Below, piece after piece: positions 1 through 9,606 of a stretch of DNA of 64,000 nucleotides (position 1 is its first letter; every line of letters starts with the position of its first letter). The DNA comes from Miltoncostaea sp050250915. GTDB lineage: Bacteria > Actinomycetota > Thermoleophilia > Miltoncostaeales > Miltoncostaeaceae. The notes beneath the pieces are model-generated. The model saw only the letters and a program-made list of their open reading frames with translations. It was not told where the DNA came from and did no database searches. Location of the stretch: positions 13,741-77,740 of the forward strand of contig JBFWNT010000016.1 of NCBI GenBank assembly GCA_050250915.1, read 5' to 3'. Both the position numbers and the translations under genes were made by a program.

Positions 1-168
1 GGACAGCACGTCGTGGGCGTGGGAGATCTCCTTGAAGCGCTCCTCCGCCTTGGCGTCGCCGGGGTTGCGGTCCGGGTGGTTCTCCCGGGCCAGCTTCCGG
101 TAGGCCTTCTTGATCTCGTCGGCGTCCGCGGTCCGCGACACGCCGAGGGTGGCGTACAGGTCGTCCAC
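1..168 (-). CDS. dnaJ: DnaJ chaperone, N-terminal part (cut by window edge)
   Basis: The visible 56 codons encode the J domain of the Hsp40 co-chaperone, which hands clients to DnaK and stimulates its ATPase. The signature HPD tripeptide is at residues 31-33, preceded by the basic helix II (KKAYRKLAR). The rest of the protein lies outside the window, so the Gly/Phe and zinc-finger regions cannot be judged. The start is a GTG 16 nt after the grpE stop; a GGAG overlapping that stop is the likely ribosome-binding site. It is the last visible gene of the dnaK-hsp20-grpE-dnaJ operon. Confidence 0.93.
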   Translation of the reverse strand, partial: MDDLYATLGVSRTADADEIKKAYRKLARENHPDRNPGDAKAEERFKEISHAHDVLS

Positions 169-184
169 GTTCGTTCAGGCGCTC

Positions 185-757
185 CTAGTGCTGTGGGCGC
201 GTCGCGATGACGACGCGCGTGGGTCGCAGGACGTGCTCGGCGTGGCGGTAGCCCTTCTCCACCACCTCGATGACGGCTCCGTCGTCGTGGTCGGCGGACG
301 GGACCGAGGCGATGGCCTCGTGCACCGTCGGGTCGAACGCCTCGCCGTGGGCGGGGATCTCCTCCACGCCGTGCCCCTGCAGGAGCGCGGCGAGCTGCCC
401 CCGGACCATCTCCAGCCCGGCGACGATCCCCTCCCCCTGGTCGCCCAGGGCCGCCACGGCCCGCTCCAGGTTGTCCATCACCGGGAGCAGGTCGCGGACC
501 ACGTCGCGGGTGGCCCCGAGGGCGATCGCCTCGCGGTCCCGCGCCGTGCGCTTGCGGAAGTTGTCGAACTCGGCCTTCAGCCGCTGGAGGGCGTCGAGGT
601 ACTCGTCGCGCTCCTGCTCGAGGCGCGCGACCTCGTCCGGCGCGCCCTCCCCGGGCACGTCGGTCGCGGAGCCCTCCGCGCCGTTGCCGGCGTGGGGGTC
701 CGGGGACCCGGCCGCGGGGGCCGGGTCCTCGAACGGGTGGCGTGGCTCGTTGGTCAC
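185..757 (-). CDS. grpE: Nucleotide exchange factor GrpE
   Basis: GrpE releases ADP from DnaK in the cytoplasmic Hsp70 cycle. The 190-residue protein has the family layout: an acidic, low-complexity N-terminus (1-40), a long coiled-coil helix from about residue 41, the conserved DNFRKR and LLPVMDNLERA stretches, and a C-terminal beta domain ending in LRPTRVVIA. Length is normal. Its ATG lies inside the end of the small heat-shock protein gene (ATGA overlap), so translation is probably coupled. Confidence 0.96.
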   Translation of the reverse strand: MTNEPRHPFEDPAPAAGSPDPHAGNGAEGSATDVPGEGAPDEVARLEQERDEYLDALQRLKAEFDNFRKRTARDREAIALGATRDVVRDLLPVMDNLERAVAALGDQGEGIVAGLEMVRGQLAALLQGHGVEEIPAHGEAFDPTVHEAIASVPSADHDDGAVIEVVEKGYRHAEHVLRPTRVVIATRPQH

Positions 758-1206
758 GCCGTGGCGCCGTCGCCGGCCGCGATGGCGATCTTGCGCGGCT
801 TGACCTCGTCGGCCTTCGGGATGCGCACGGAGAGCACGCCCCGGTCGAAGGTGGCCGAGATCTCGTCCGCCTTGACGCCCTGCGGCAGGGTTAGGCTGCG
901 GTTGAAGTGGCCGTAGGCGCGCTCCACGCGGTAGTAGCGGCCGTCCTCGACCGGCTCCTGGAAGCGCCGCTCGCCCCTGAGGGTGAGCACGTTGTCGTCG
1001 ATCTCGATGTCGATGTCCCCGGCGTCGAGCCCGGGCAGCTCCGCCCGCAGCTCGATGGACGCCGCGGTCTCGAAGATGTCGACCGCGGGCGTCCAGGCCG
1101 ACCCCGACGACGTCCCGTCGTCGACGGCACGGCTGAAGAGACGGTTCATCTCGTCGCGGAGCGTGGTGATGTCGCGGAACGGGTCGAAGCGAACGACGGC
1201 AGGCAT
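754..1206 (-). CDS. Small heat-shock protein, Hsp20/alpha-crystallin family
   Basis: This is an ATP-independent holdase of 150 residues. The N-terminus has the FDPFRD motif and the alpha-crystallin domain spans roughly residues 35-140, with LRAELPG, LTLRGER and the GVLSVRIPK strand near the end. A GGAGG sits 8 nt before the ATG. The gene lies between dnaK and grpE and overlaps grpE by 4 nt, so it is made with the Hsp70 machine. Placing an hsp20 gene inside the dnaK operon is less usual than having it as a separate unit. Confidence 0.95.
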   Translation of the reverse strand: MPAVVRFDPFRDITTLRDEMNRLFSRAVDDGTSSGSAWTPAVDIFETAASIELRAELPGLDAGDIDIEIDDNVLTLRGERRFQEPVEDGRYYRVERAYGHFNRSLTLPQGVKADEISATFDRGVLSVRIPKADEVKPRKIAIAAGDGATA

Positions 1207-1238
1207 GGGATGTCCTCCTCTCGTGTCGGCGGTCGGGG

Positions 1239-3140
<1,902 letters not shown>

Positions 3141-3197
3141 GTGCTGGATGCCTCCTCGCCGGGACATGCCCGGGACAGGTGTCTGAGAACTGATGGG

Positions 3198-3236
3198 AGT
3201 CTAGATCTAAGTCGGTGTATGTCAAGTATGACTTGA
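3198..3236 (-). promoter_or_regulatory. Predicted dnaK promoter with overlapping inverted repeat
   Basis: On the minus strand there is TTGACA (3220-3225), a 16-nt spacer and TAGACT (3198-3203), giving a leader of about 50 nt before dnaK. A perfect inverted repeat, TCAAGT-ATG-ACTTGA (3222-3236), overlaps the -35 box. It includes CTTGAGT (3232-3238), identical to one half of the HspR HAIR operator consensus (CTTGAGT-N7-ACTCAAG), although the spacing and order differ from a full HAIR site. HspR-like repression is therefore an inference. No hspR gene is visible; it could lie beyond dnaJ outside the window. Confidence 0.6.
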
Positions 3237-3455
3237 GTCGAATAGACATAGATTTTCTGCGAGTGGTGGGCGGGGCGCCCGGCGGCGCCGTCCGGGGCGG
3301 GTCGCGGCGTTGACGCCGCATGTGTCGCGGCCGTGACAGAACCGTGAGTGGCGGCGGATAAACATCAGGACATCCCTCGTCGGGGCCTCATATCCGCCCC
3401 GGGGACGCCCCGCCTGACGGCCGGGCACAGCGGGGAGTCGGCACACTCCCTGCGC

Positions 3456-3490
3456 CGCGGCCGCCGGGCCGGCACACCCCGGCGGCCGCG
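3456..3490 (-). terminator. Strong hairpin downstream of the endonuclease III-like gene
   Basis: Two perfect 13-bp arms (3456-3468 and 3478-3490) flank a 9-nt loop. There is no U-tract, so this is a terminator-like structure rather than a classic intrinsic terminator. A second hairpin with 9-bp arms and an AAC loop lies at 3511-3531. Both sit downstream of the minus-strand gene ending at 3660 and upstream of the dnaK promoter, where transcription would be expected to stop. Confidence 0.45.
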
Positions 3491-3563
3491 ATGACTTCTC
3501 CGCCCCGCCGCGGCTCCGGAACCCGGAGCCGCAGCCGGTTGTTCATCGGGACCGGGACCCCGT

Positions 3564-3577
3564 GGTTCAATTGAACC
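3564..3577. promoter_or_regulatory. Palindrome GGTTCAATTGAACC, possible operator
   Basis: This is a perfect 14-bp palindrome in intergenic DNA. Its core GTTCA-N2-TGAAC recurs at 58302-58315. No regulator is identified and no clear promoter adjoins it, so function is unknown. Confidence 0.35.
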
Positions 3578-3659
3578 CCCCGGGTCTCGATTGAGCGCAG
3601 GGCCACCGCCGCGCCCCCCCGTTCCACCCGCTACGAGGGGCTTGGCGAATCGCCCGGCG

Positions 3660-4340
3660 TCAGCCGGCCAGCCTCCGGCCCGTGGGACAGAGGTCCAGGA
3701 GGGCGCAGCCGGGGCAGCGGGGCGCCCGGGCGGTGCAGACGGTGCGGCCGTGGCGGATGAGGCGCATGTGGGTGGCGAAGCACGCGTCGGGGGGCGTCCG
3801 GTCCGACAGGCGGGCCTGGGCCTGGACGGCGGTCGCTTTCGGGGGCACCACGTGGGTGCGGAGGGCGATGCGGTGGACGTGGGTGTCCGCCGGGACGATG
3901 GGGGCGTCGAAGCAGAAGCACATGACGCAGGCGGCGGTCTTCGGACCCACGCCGTCCATCGCGGTGAGGAAGGCCATCGCCTCGTCCAGGGGGACGCCGC
4001 CGAGCCACTCCAGGTCGGAGCCGCGGGGGTCGTCGGCGATCTGGTCCAGCACGCGCTGGATGCGGGGCGCCTTCTGGTTCGCGAGGCCCGCGACGCGCAC
4101 CGCGTCCTCCACCTCCTCCACCGGCGCGGCGCGCACGGCGTCCCACGTCGGGAACCGCTCCCGCAGGCTCCGGAACGCGCGCTCCTGGTTCACGTCCGTC
4201 GTCGAGTGGCTCAGGAGCGTGGTGACCAGCTCGCTGACCGGGTCGTGCCGGCGGACATAGGGGAGTGGCCCCTGGTCGTCCGCCAGGCGCCGCACGATCC
4301 CCAGGGTGTGCGCGCGGGTGCCCGGGCGTGGGGTGCTCAC
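3660..4340 (-). CDS. Endonuclease III-like DNA glycosylase/AP lyase
   Basis: This HhH-GPD base-excision-repair enzyme probably removes oxidised pyrimidines and nicks abasic sites. In 226 residues it has the helix-hairpin-helix DGVGPKT with the catalytic lysine at 134, the catalytic aspartate at 152 (ADTHVHR), and four iron-sulfur cysteines at 202, 209, 212 and 218 in the family spacing C-x6-C-x2-C-x5-C. The GTG start is preceded by TAGGCT (4348-4353) only 7 nt upstream, which suggests a leaderless transcript. Family membership is firm; whether it is true Nth or a paralogue is less certain. Confidence 0.9.
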   Translation of the reverse strand: MSTPRPGTRAHTLGIVRRLADDQGPLPYVRRHDPVSELVTTLLSHSTTDVNQERAFRSLRERFPTWDAVRAAPVEEVEDAVRVAGLANQKAPRIQRVLDQIADDPRGSDLEWLGGVPLDEAMAFLTAMDGVGPKTAACVMCFCFDAPIVPADTHVHRIALRTHVVPPKATAVQAQARLSDRTPPDACFATHMRLIRHGRTVCTARAPRCPGCALLDLCPTGRRLAG

Positions 4341-4370
4341 GCACCCCAGCCTAGGCGTTGCGCGATCCCG

Positions 4371-5993
4371 CTATCCCTCCAGCGCCGTGGCGCGGTCGAT
4401 CAGGCGCAGCTCGCGCTTGCTGAGCCCCCGGGCCGCGTGGGCCCGCGCCGCGCGCACCGTGCCCTGCGCGGCGGCGGCGGCCTGCGGCTGCGGGTCGACG
4501 ACCTCCTGCCTGCAGACGGTCCCGGCGGGCGGGAGCGTCAGCGACGTCAGGTACGCGTTGACGGCGTCGTCGATGCACGCGCTGTTGCCGCCGTACGCCG
4601 TGTGGCCGTCGCCGTCCATCGTCAGGAGCTCCGCCTTCCCGAGCTGGGCGGTGAGCGCCTGGGCGCCGGCGTACGGCGTGGCCGGGTCGAACGTCGTGCC
4701 CACCACCAGCGCGGGCGCGCCGGGGGTCGGGAACGTGAACGGGCCGGCGAACCGGGCCGTCGGCTCCAGCGGCCACTCGCCGCACACCCAGCCGGGCCCC
4801 GCCTCGGTCCAGTTGTTGGCCAGGCCGAACAGCGGCGCCTCCTGGGCGGCGCGCTGCCCGACGGCGTCGAACGCCTCGGGCGTCGTCGGGTAGTCGAGGT
4901 CGACGCAGCTCGTCTGCACGAACGCGTCGGCCCCATGCCCGTAGCTGCCGTCGTCGCCCCGGCCGCGCGCGGCGTCGGAGATCACCTGCAGCAGGCTGCC
5001 GTCGCCGCCCTTCTGGGCCAGCGTCAGGGCGTCGGCCAGGAGCGGCCACAGCTGGCGGGCGTACATCGGCAGCACCGCGCCGTTCTGCACGTCCTGCTGC
5101 AGCACCGGCCGCGGGTCGCCCGACGCGATCGCCGGCAGCGGGCGCGCGCCCGCGTCGGCGATGAGCGTGTCGAACGCGGCGCGGCCGCCCTCGAAGCCGC
5201 AGATCGGCGACGTGGCGCACCAGTCGAAGAAGCGGTTGAGCGCGACGTCGAAGCCCACGGACTGCACCCGCAGGTTCTCGAGCGGCTGCGTCGTGTACTG
5301 CGTCGGGTCCAGGGCGCCGTCCAGCACCAGGGCGCGCGAGCGGTCCGGGAACAGCGCCGCGTACGTCGCGCCGAGGTAGGTGCCGTACGAGAAGCCGAGG
5401 TATGTGAGCTGCTTGTCGCCCACGGCCGCGCGGAGGCGGTCGAGGTCGCGCGCGGCGTTCTCGGTGGTGTACGTCGGCAACGCGTTCTTCGTGTCCGCGG
5501 CGAGGCACCCGGCGATGAGCCGGTCGGCCAGGAAGTCGACCACCCCGAACTGCTGGATCGTCGGGAAGGCCGGCGTGATCGACCAGCGGGCGTCGCGCCC
5601 CGCGTCGGTCAGGCAGTCGACCGGCTCGCTGCCGGCGGTGCCGCGCGGGTCCCAGCTCACCACGTCGTAGCGTGCGTTGACCCCGGCGAAGATGTCCGCC
5701 GCGGAGCGCAGGAAGTCGACGCCCGAGCCGCCCGGGCCGCCGGGGTTGGTGAAGACGGTGCCGGCGGCCCTCCCCTTGCCGGTGTGGGGCTTCTTGATGA
5801 CCGACAGGGCGATCGTGGCACCCTTCGGCGCCGCGTAGTCCCGCGGCACGCGCACCGTGGCGCATCGGAAGCCCTCCCCGCAGTCGCGCCACTTGAGGGG
5901 CGCGCCGGTCGCCGGTGCCGCGGCCGCGGAGGCCGCGCTCCAGGCGACCAGGGCGGCGACCGCCGCGAGAAGGAACAGGGTCCGGGTCCTCAT
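4371..5993 (-). CDS. Secreted alpha/beta hydrolase, tripeptidyl-aminopeptidase family
   Basis: This exported serine hydrolase (540 residues) probably removes short peptides from protein N-termini, as in the S33 Tap/Slp peptidases of streptomycetes. Residues 1-26 form a signal peptide (RTR, hydrophobic core, AAAAP). The oxyanion segment FTNPGGPGGSG is at 81-91, the nucleophile Ser202 in GFSYG, and Asp436 (FDPATP) and His464 (GDGHTAYG) complete the triad. A TAP-like C-terminal domain is present. The ATG at 5993 has GGAGG 7 nt upstream and starts exactly at the signal peptide; the longer frame does not. Confidence 0.9.
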   Translation of the reverse strand: MRTRTLFLLAAVAALVAWSAASAAAAPATGAPLKWRDCGEGFRCATVRVPRDYAAPKGATIALSVIKKPHTGKGRAAGTVFTNPGGPGGSGVDFLRSAADIFAGVNARYDVVSWDPRGTAGSEPVDCLTDAGRDARWSITPAFPTIQQFGVVDFLADRLIAGCLAADTKNALPTYTTENAARDLDRLRAAVGDKQLTYLGFSYGTYLGATYAALFPDRSRALVLDGALDPTQYTTQPLENLRVQSVGFDVALNRFFDWCATSPICGFEGGRAAFDTLIADAGARPLPAIASGDPRPVLQQDVQNGAVLPMYARQLWPLLADALTLAQKGGDGSLLQVISDAARGRGDDGSYGHGADAFVQTSCVDLDYPTTPEAFDAVGQRAAQEAPLFGLANNWTEAGPGWVCGEWPLEPTARFAGPFTFPTPGAPALVVGTTFDPATPYAGAQALTAQLGKAELLTMDGDGHTAYGGNSACIDDAVNAYLTSLTLPPAGTVCRQEVVDPQPQAAAAAQGTVRAARAHAARGLSKRELRLIDRATALEG

Positions 5994-6169
5994 CGACCGA
6001 CCTCCGTCTCGGATTTCGAGATGGGCCACCCTCCCCGATCCGCATGCTCGTTGCATTCGTCACGTTCTCCGCGAACCGGGACGCGGGAGCGACGGTATCG
6101 ATGACGATCGGTTGACGCACGCCTGGGACGCTCCGCATCGTCAACGCATCACCGACACGGGAGGCCCCG
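5994..6169. promoter_or_regulatory. Divergent promoter region between the hydrolase and cupin genes
   Basis: These 176 nt separate two divergent genes. On the minus strand TACCGT (6092-6097) could be the -10 box for the hydrolase. On the plus strand TTGACG (6112-6117) with CATCGT (6136-6141) is a weak promoter for the cupin gene. GTTGACG (6111-6117) and CGTCAAC (6139-6145) form a 7-bp inverted repeat spanning that promoter, a possible operator. Confidence 0.4.
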
Positions 6170-6523
6170 ATGAGCCTGAACATCGTCCAGCGCGACGACC
6201 TCGAGCAGACCGGCTCCTGGTCGCTGGTGCGCCGCTCGCTCGACATCTCGGCGTTCGGCTGCAACCTCGTGGAGATCGCCCCCGGGAGCGCGATCCCCGA
6301 GCACGACGAGCTGGCCCGGGACCAGGAGGAGATGTTCGTCGTCATGGAGGGCGACGCCGTGCTGGTGGTGGACGGCGAGGACCACCGCGCCCCCCAGGGG
6401 ACGTTCGCCCGGCTCGACCCGGAGCACCTCCGCACCGTCCGCAACGACGGCGACCGCCCCGCGCTGGTGCTGATCGTCTCCGCGCCCCGCACGAGCGGCT
6501 ACGAGCCGATGGAGTGGGCGTGA
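6170..6523 (+). CDS. Cupin-domain protein
   Basis: This small 117-residue protein is a single beta-barrel cupin. Motif 1 reads PGSAIPEHDE...DQEEMFVVMEG around residues 38-61 and motif 2 lies around 75-92 (GTFARLDPEHLRTV). Cupins bind metals or small ligands; the substrate cannot be told from the sequence. GGAGG lies 5 nt before the ATG. It overlaps the following acetyltransferase gene by 4 nt (GTGA), so the two are translationally coupled. Confidence 0.85.
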   Translation: MSLNIVQRDDLEQTGSWSLVRRSLDISAFGCNLVEIAPGSAIPEHDELARDQEEMFVVMEGDAVLVVDGEDHRAPQGTFARLDPEHLRTVRNDGDRPALVLIVSAPRTSGYEPMEWA

Positions 6524-7335
6524 CCACACGCCCCGCGGCCGCCGTGCGCGGGCGCGCCGAGCTGGCCGGCTACCGGTCGCTGTGGGCGGCCGTCCCCGGC
6601 GACCTGGCGGCGCGCCACGGCGTCGCCGCCCTCGACGTCGCGGGCGGCGCCTGCCTGGCCGTGGCGTCGCAGGCGGGCAACCCCATGCTGTGCCACGCCG
6701 TCGGCGTGGGCGTGGGCCACGACGTCGCCGACGCCGAGCTCGACCGCATCGCGGCCTTCTACGCCGCGCGGGGCGGCCGCTACCAGGTGTCGGCGGCGCC
6801 GGGCGCGACCGGCGACCTGGGCGAGCGGCTGCTCGCGCGCGGCTTCCGCCCCTCCCGGCCCTGGATGACGTTCCACCGGCCGGCGGGCGAGATTTCCGGT
6901 CCGGACACGGCGCTGCGCGTGGTCCCGGTGGATGCCGGCTCGGCGCCCGCGTTCGGCGCGATCGTGGCCGCGGCGTTCGCGCTGCCGGCCGACCTGGCCT
7001 GGTGGATCGCCGCCGTCGTCGGGGCGCCGGGCTGGACCTGCCTGCTGGCCCTCGACGGCGACGTGCCGGTCGGCGCCGCGGGTGTGGTGGTCGACGGCGA
7101 CGCGGCGTGGTTCGCCCTCGGCGCCACGCTGGCCGGGCACCGCGGCAGGGGCGCCCAGGGCGCGCTGTTCGCGGCGCGCTCGCGGGTGGCCCTGGAGGCC
7201 GGCGCCCGCCACTTCATGACCGAGACCGGCGCACCCGCCGAGGGGGACCGCCCGGGCCCCTCCTACCGCAACATGCTCCGCTGGGGCTTCCGCGAGGCGG
7301 AGCTGCGGCCCAACTACGCCTCGCCGGCGGGCTGA
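6520..7335 (+). CDS. GNAT-family N-acetyltransferase
   Basis: This 271-residue protein's C-terminal half has the GNAT acetyl-CoA site: the strand preceding GATLAGHRGRGAQGALF (about residues 204-220) supplies the Arg/Gly-rich pyrophosphate loop. The N-terminal half resembles a second, degenerate GNAT domain. The substrate is unknown. The start is a GTG inside the cupin stop codon (GTGA overlap). The 3' end overlaps the opposite-strand gene by 22 nt. Confidence 0.8.
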   Translation: MTTRPAAAVRGRAELAGYRSLWAAVPGDLAARHGVAALDVAGGACLAVASQAGNPMLCHAVGVGVGHDVADAELDRIAAFYAARGGRYQVSAAPGATGDLGERLLARGFRPSRPWMTFHRPAGEISGPDTALRVVPVDAGSAPAFGAIVAAAFALPADLAWWIAAVVGAPGWTCLLALDGDVPVGAAGVVVDGDAAWFALGATLAGHRGRGAQGALFAARSRVALEAGARHFMTETGAPAEGDRPGPSYRNMLRWGFREAELRPNYASPAG

Positions 7336-8090
7336 TCCCCCTCGGCCTCGTCGACCAGGCAGCGCTCGACCGCCTCCTGCACCAGCGCGAGGATCGTCGG
7401 CACCCACACCAGGTCCTCGGCCGGGTCGGCCGGCGGCGGTCCCGCGGCGAGCACGCGCACCCCGTCGGCCGCGCGCGGGGCACCCGGGTCGTCCTGCGCC
7501 GCCGACGCCACCGCCGAGCGCGCCCACGTGCGGATCTCGGGGTCGCCCGTGGCGCGCGCCAGCGCGTCGACGTCCTCGCTCCGCCCGCCGGCGCCCACGT
7601 ACTCGGCGATCTCCGGCGCGAAGTCCTCGGGGTCCAGGTCCAGCAGGTCGGCGGCGATCGCGCCGGCGGCGGTGGAGGCGGCCACCGCGGCCTCCGCGCC
7701 GCCCGACGCGACGGCCTCCTCGGCGGCGCGCAGCACCGCCCGGGACCGCTCGTTGGCCGCCGCGAGCTCCTGGGCGGCGCGGACCGCCAGCGCGCGGGCG
7801 AGGGGCGTGTCGGGGTCGTCGTCGGCCGCCCACTCCAGGACGATCTCGAACGCCTCCTGGTCCTCGGCCGCCGCCCGGTCGCGGGCGCGCAGCAGGGCCG
7901 CCTGCATCGGCCCGCGCAGCTCCGGCCAGTGGGCGGCTGACGCGGCGCCCGCCAGCGCCGCCGGGTCGCCCGACCCGGGCTCGTCGCCCAGCGCGCGCGC
8001 GAGCGCCCACGTCTCCGGGCCGAGCACCCCGCGCGGGAGACTCAGGCCGGTGACGCCGAGGACCCGCGCGAGCGCCTCCTCCGGGCTCAT
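7314..8090 (-). CDS. Unknown alanine-rich helical protein
   Basis: I do not recognise this 258-residue protein. It is rich in Ala, Glu and Asp, appears all-helical, and has no membrane segment or signal peptide. Third-position GC is very high, so it is real coding DNA. Its ATG overlaps the stop of the FAH-family hydrolase gene (ATGA), which suggests they are expressed together. A hydrophobic-acidic stretch near the C-terminus (LVWVPTILALVQEAVERC) is the most distinctive segment. No function can be assigned. Confidence 0.75.
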   Translation of the reverse strand: MSPEEALARVLGVTGLSLPRGVLGPETWALARALGDEPGSGDPAALAGAASAAHWPELRGPMQAALLRARDRAAAEDQEAFEIVLEWAADDDPDTPLARALAVRAAQELAAANERSRAVLRAAEEAVASGGAEAAVAASTAAGAIAADLLDLDPEDFAPEIAEYVGAGGRSEDVDALARATGDPEIRTWARSAVASAAQDDPGAPRAADGVRVLAAGPPPADPAEDLVWVPTILALVQEAVERCLVDEAEGDQPAGEA

Positions 8091-8884
8091 CGGACCGGGT
8101 TGTCCAGCACCCCGAGGCCGTCGATCTCCACGCGCACCCGGTCCCCGGGCCGCAGGAACGCCCTGGGGTCGCGGGCCACGCCCACGCCGGCGGGGGTGCC
8201 GGTGGTGATGACGTCGCCGGGCTCGAGGGTGAACGACGCGGAGCAGAACGCGATGAGCGCCGCCACGCCGAAGACCATGTCGGCGGTGGTGCCGTCCTGG
8301 CGCAGGTCCTCGTTCACCCAGGTGCGGATGCGGAGCGCCTGGGGGTCGGGGACCTCGTCGGCGGTGGTGATCCACGGCCCCCAGGGGGCCATCGTGTCGC
8401 CGCCCTTCGCGCGGATCCACTGGGGCTCCTCGCGCTGGCGGTCCCGGGCGCTCACGTCGTCCATCACGGCGTAGCCGAACACGACGTCCAGCGCGTCGGC
8501 CTCCGGCACGTCGCGGCAGCGGCGGCCGATGACGACGGCGAGCTCGCCCTCGTAGTCCAGCTCGTCGGTGTACCCGGGGACCACGATGTCGTCGGCCGGG
8601 CCGGCCACCGACGTCGGCAGCTTCGCGAACAGCAGCGGCCGCGTGGGCAGCTGGGCGCCCGTCTCGGCGGCGTGGTCGCGGTAGTTCAGGCCGATCCCGA
8701 TGATCTTGCCGGGCACCAGCGGCGGCGCGAGAGACAGGCCCGCGAGCGGGACGGGGTCGCCGTCCGCCGCGGGCACGCCGCCGAGCGCGGCGGAGACGTC
8801 CGCGCCGGCGAGGGGTGTGACCGTGTCGCCGTCGACCCGCCCCAGGCGGGTTCCGGCGGAGTCGCGGACGGTGCAGAGGCGCAT
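8087..8884 (-). CDS. Fumarylacetoacetate hydrolase (FAH) family protein
   Basis: FAH-fold enzymes cleave or decarboxylate oxo-acids in aromatic catabolism. This 265-residue protein has the usual small N-terminal domain and the catalytic core from about residue 60 (GKIIGIGLNYRDHAAE). The metal ligands lie in LDYEGELAVVIG, followed by GYAVMDDVSARDRQ and the end motif GDVITTGTPAGVG. The exact substrate is not predictable. TAGGAT (8893-8898) sits 8 nt before the ATG, suggesting leaderless expression. Divergent from the phosphatidyltransferase gene. Confidence 0.93.
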   Translation of the reverse strand: MRLCTVRDSAGTRLGRVDGDTVTPLAGADVSAALGGVPAADGDPVPLAGLSLAPPLVPGKIIGIGLNYRDHAAETGAQLPTRPLLFAKLPTSVAGPADDIVVPGYTDELDYEGELAVVIGRRCRDVPEADALDVVFGYAVMDDVSARDRQREEPQWIRAKGGDTMAPWGPWITTADEVPDPQALRIRTWVNEDLRQDGTTADMVFGVAALIAFCSASFTLEPGDVITTGTPAGVGVARDPRAFLRPGDRVRVEIDGLGVLDNPVR

Positions 8885-8956
8885 GCGCCGCTATCCTAGG
8901 GCCGGGGAGCCGGACCCGCCGCGGGGGTTCCCCACGCAGCCCGGAGGAGGGCCGCC

Positions 8957-9577
8957 ATCGGCACGTCACCGCAGGAGCTCGACGCCGGCGCCCGGCAGGG
9001 CATCGGCCCCGCCGTCTGGCGGATCGTCGACCGCAGCGGCATCACCCCGAACACCATCACGATCCTGGGCTTCCTCGGGATCTGCGGCGCCTCCTGGCTC
9101 GCGGTGGAGCGCTATTGGGTGCTCAGCTCGCTGCTGTTCATCGCCTCGGGGCTGGTCGACTCCCTGGACGGGCTCGTCGCCCGCCACCAGGGCCGCGTCA
9201 CCGCGTTCGGGGCGTTCCTCGACTCGACCCTCGACCGCCTCGCCGAGGCCGTCGTGTTCGGCGCGATCGGCATCACGTTCGCGCAGGACGGCATGGACTG
9301 GGCCCTGGCGGCGTGCTTCGCGGCGCTGGCCGGGTCGTTCATCGTCTCGTACGCGCGCGCCCGCGCGGAGGGCCTCGGCATCCCGGGCACCAGCGGCGGC
9401 CTGATGGGGCGCCCGGAGCGCCTGGTGATCGTGGGCGCCGGCCTGTTCCTGGGCGCGGTCGGCAACGTGCTGCCGGTGCTGATGGTCATCCTGGCGATCC
9501 TCAGCCTGATGACGGCGGTCCACCGGATCGTGATCGTGTACCAGGCCTCGGACGGCCGCACCCCGCGCAGGCGCTGA
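8957..9577 (+). CDS. CDP-alcohol phosphatidyltransferase, apparent ATC start
   Basis: This integral membrane enzyme transfers a phosphatidyl group from CDP-diacylglycerol to an alcohol in phospholipid synthesis. The complete signature D-G-x2-A-R-x8-G-x3-D-x3-D runs from Asp71 to Asp93, with several membrane helices after it. The conserved N-terminus (TPNTITILGF) lies upstream of the first possible canonical start, a GTG at 9104 that would delete helix 1. From the in-frame stop at 8897 to 9104 there is no ATG, GTG or TTG. GGAGGAGG (8943-8950) lies 6 nt before an ATC, so I place the start there. The sugar-transferase neighbour suggests an inositol- or polyol-type lipid, which is inference. Confidence 0.85.
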   Translation: MGTSPQELDAGARQGIGPAVWRIVDRSGITPNTITILGFLGICGASWLAVERYWVLSSLLFIASGLVDSLDGLVARHQGRVTAFGAFLDSTLDRLAEAVVFGAIGITFAQDGMDWALAACFAALAGSFIVSYARARAEGLGIPGTSGGLMGRPERLVIVGAGLFLGAVGNVLPVLMVILAILSLMTAVHRIVIVYQASDGRTPRRR

Positions 9578-9606
9578 TGCCCGGGGCGGCCCCGAGGGGC
9601 GCGGGC

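Larger units (their letters stand above)
3237..3659. other. Intergenic region with several hairpins, no gene seen
   Basis: About 420 nt lie between the dnaK promoter and the end of the endonuclease III-like gene. Reading frames here are short and have no recognisable product. It contains GCGGCG-TTGA-CGCCGC (3304-3319), a 13-bp hairpin (3456-3490), a 9-bp hairpin (3511-3531) and the palindrome GGTTCAATTGAACC (3564-3577). A weak plus-strand promoter-like pair GTGACA-N18-GATAAA (3333-3362) has no obvious gene after it. Confidence 0.5.

Noticed and set aside
3591..6104. 837-residue plus-strand open frame
   Set aside because: Antisense shadow of two real minus-strand genes; arginine/glycine-rich translation without family features. 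The same applies to other long arginine-rich frames.
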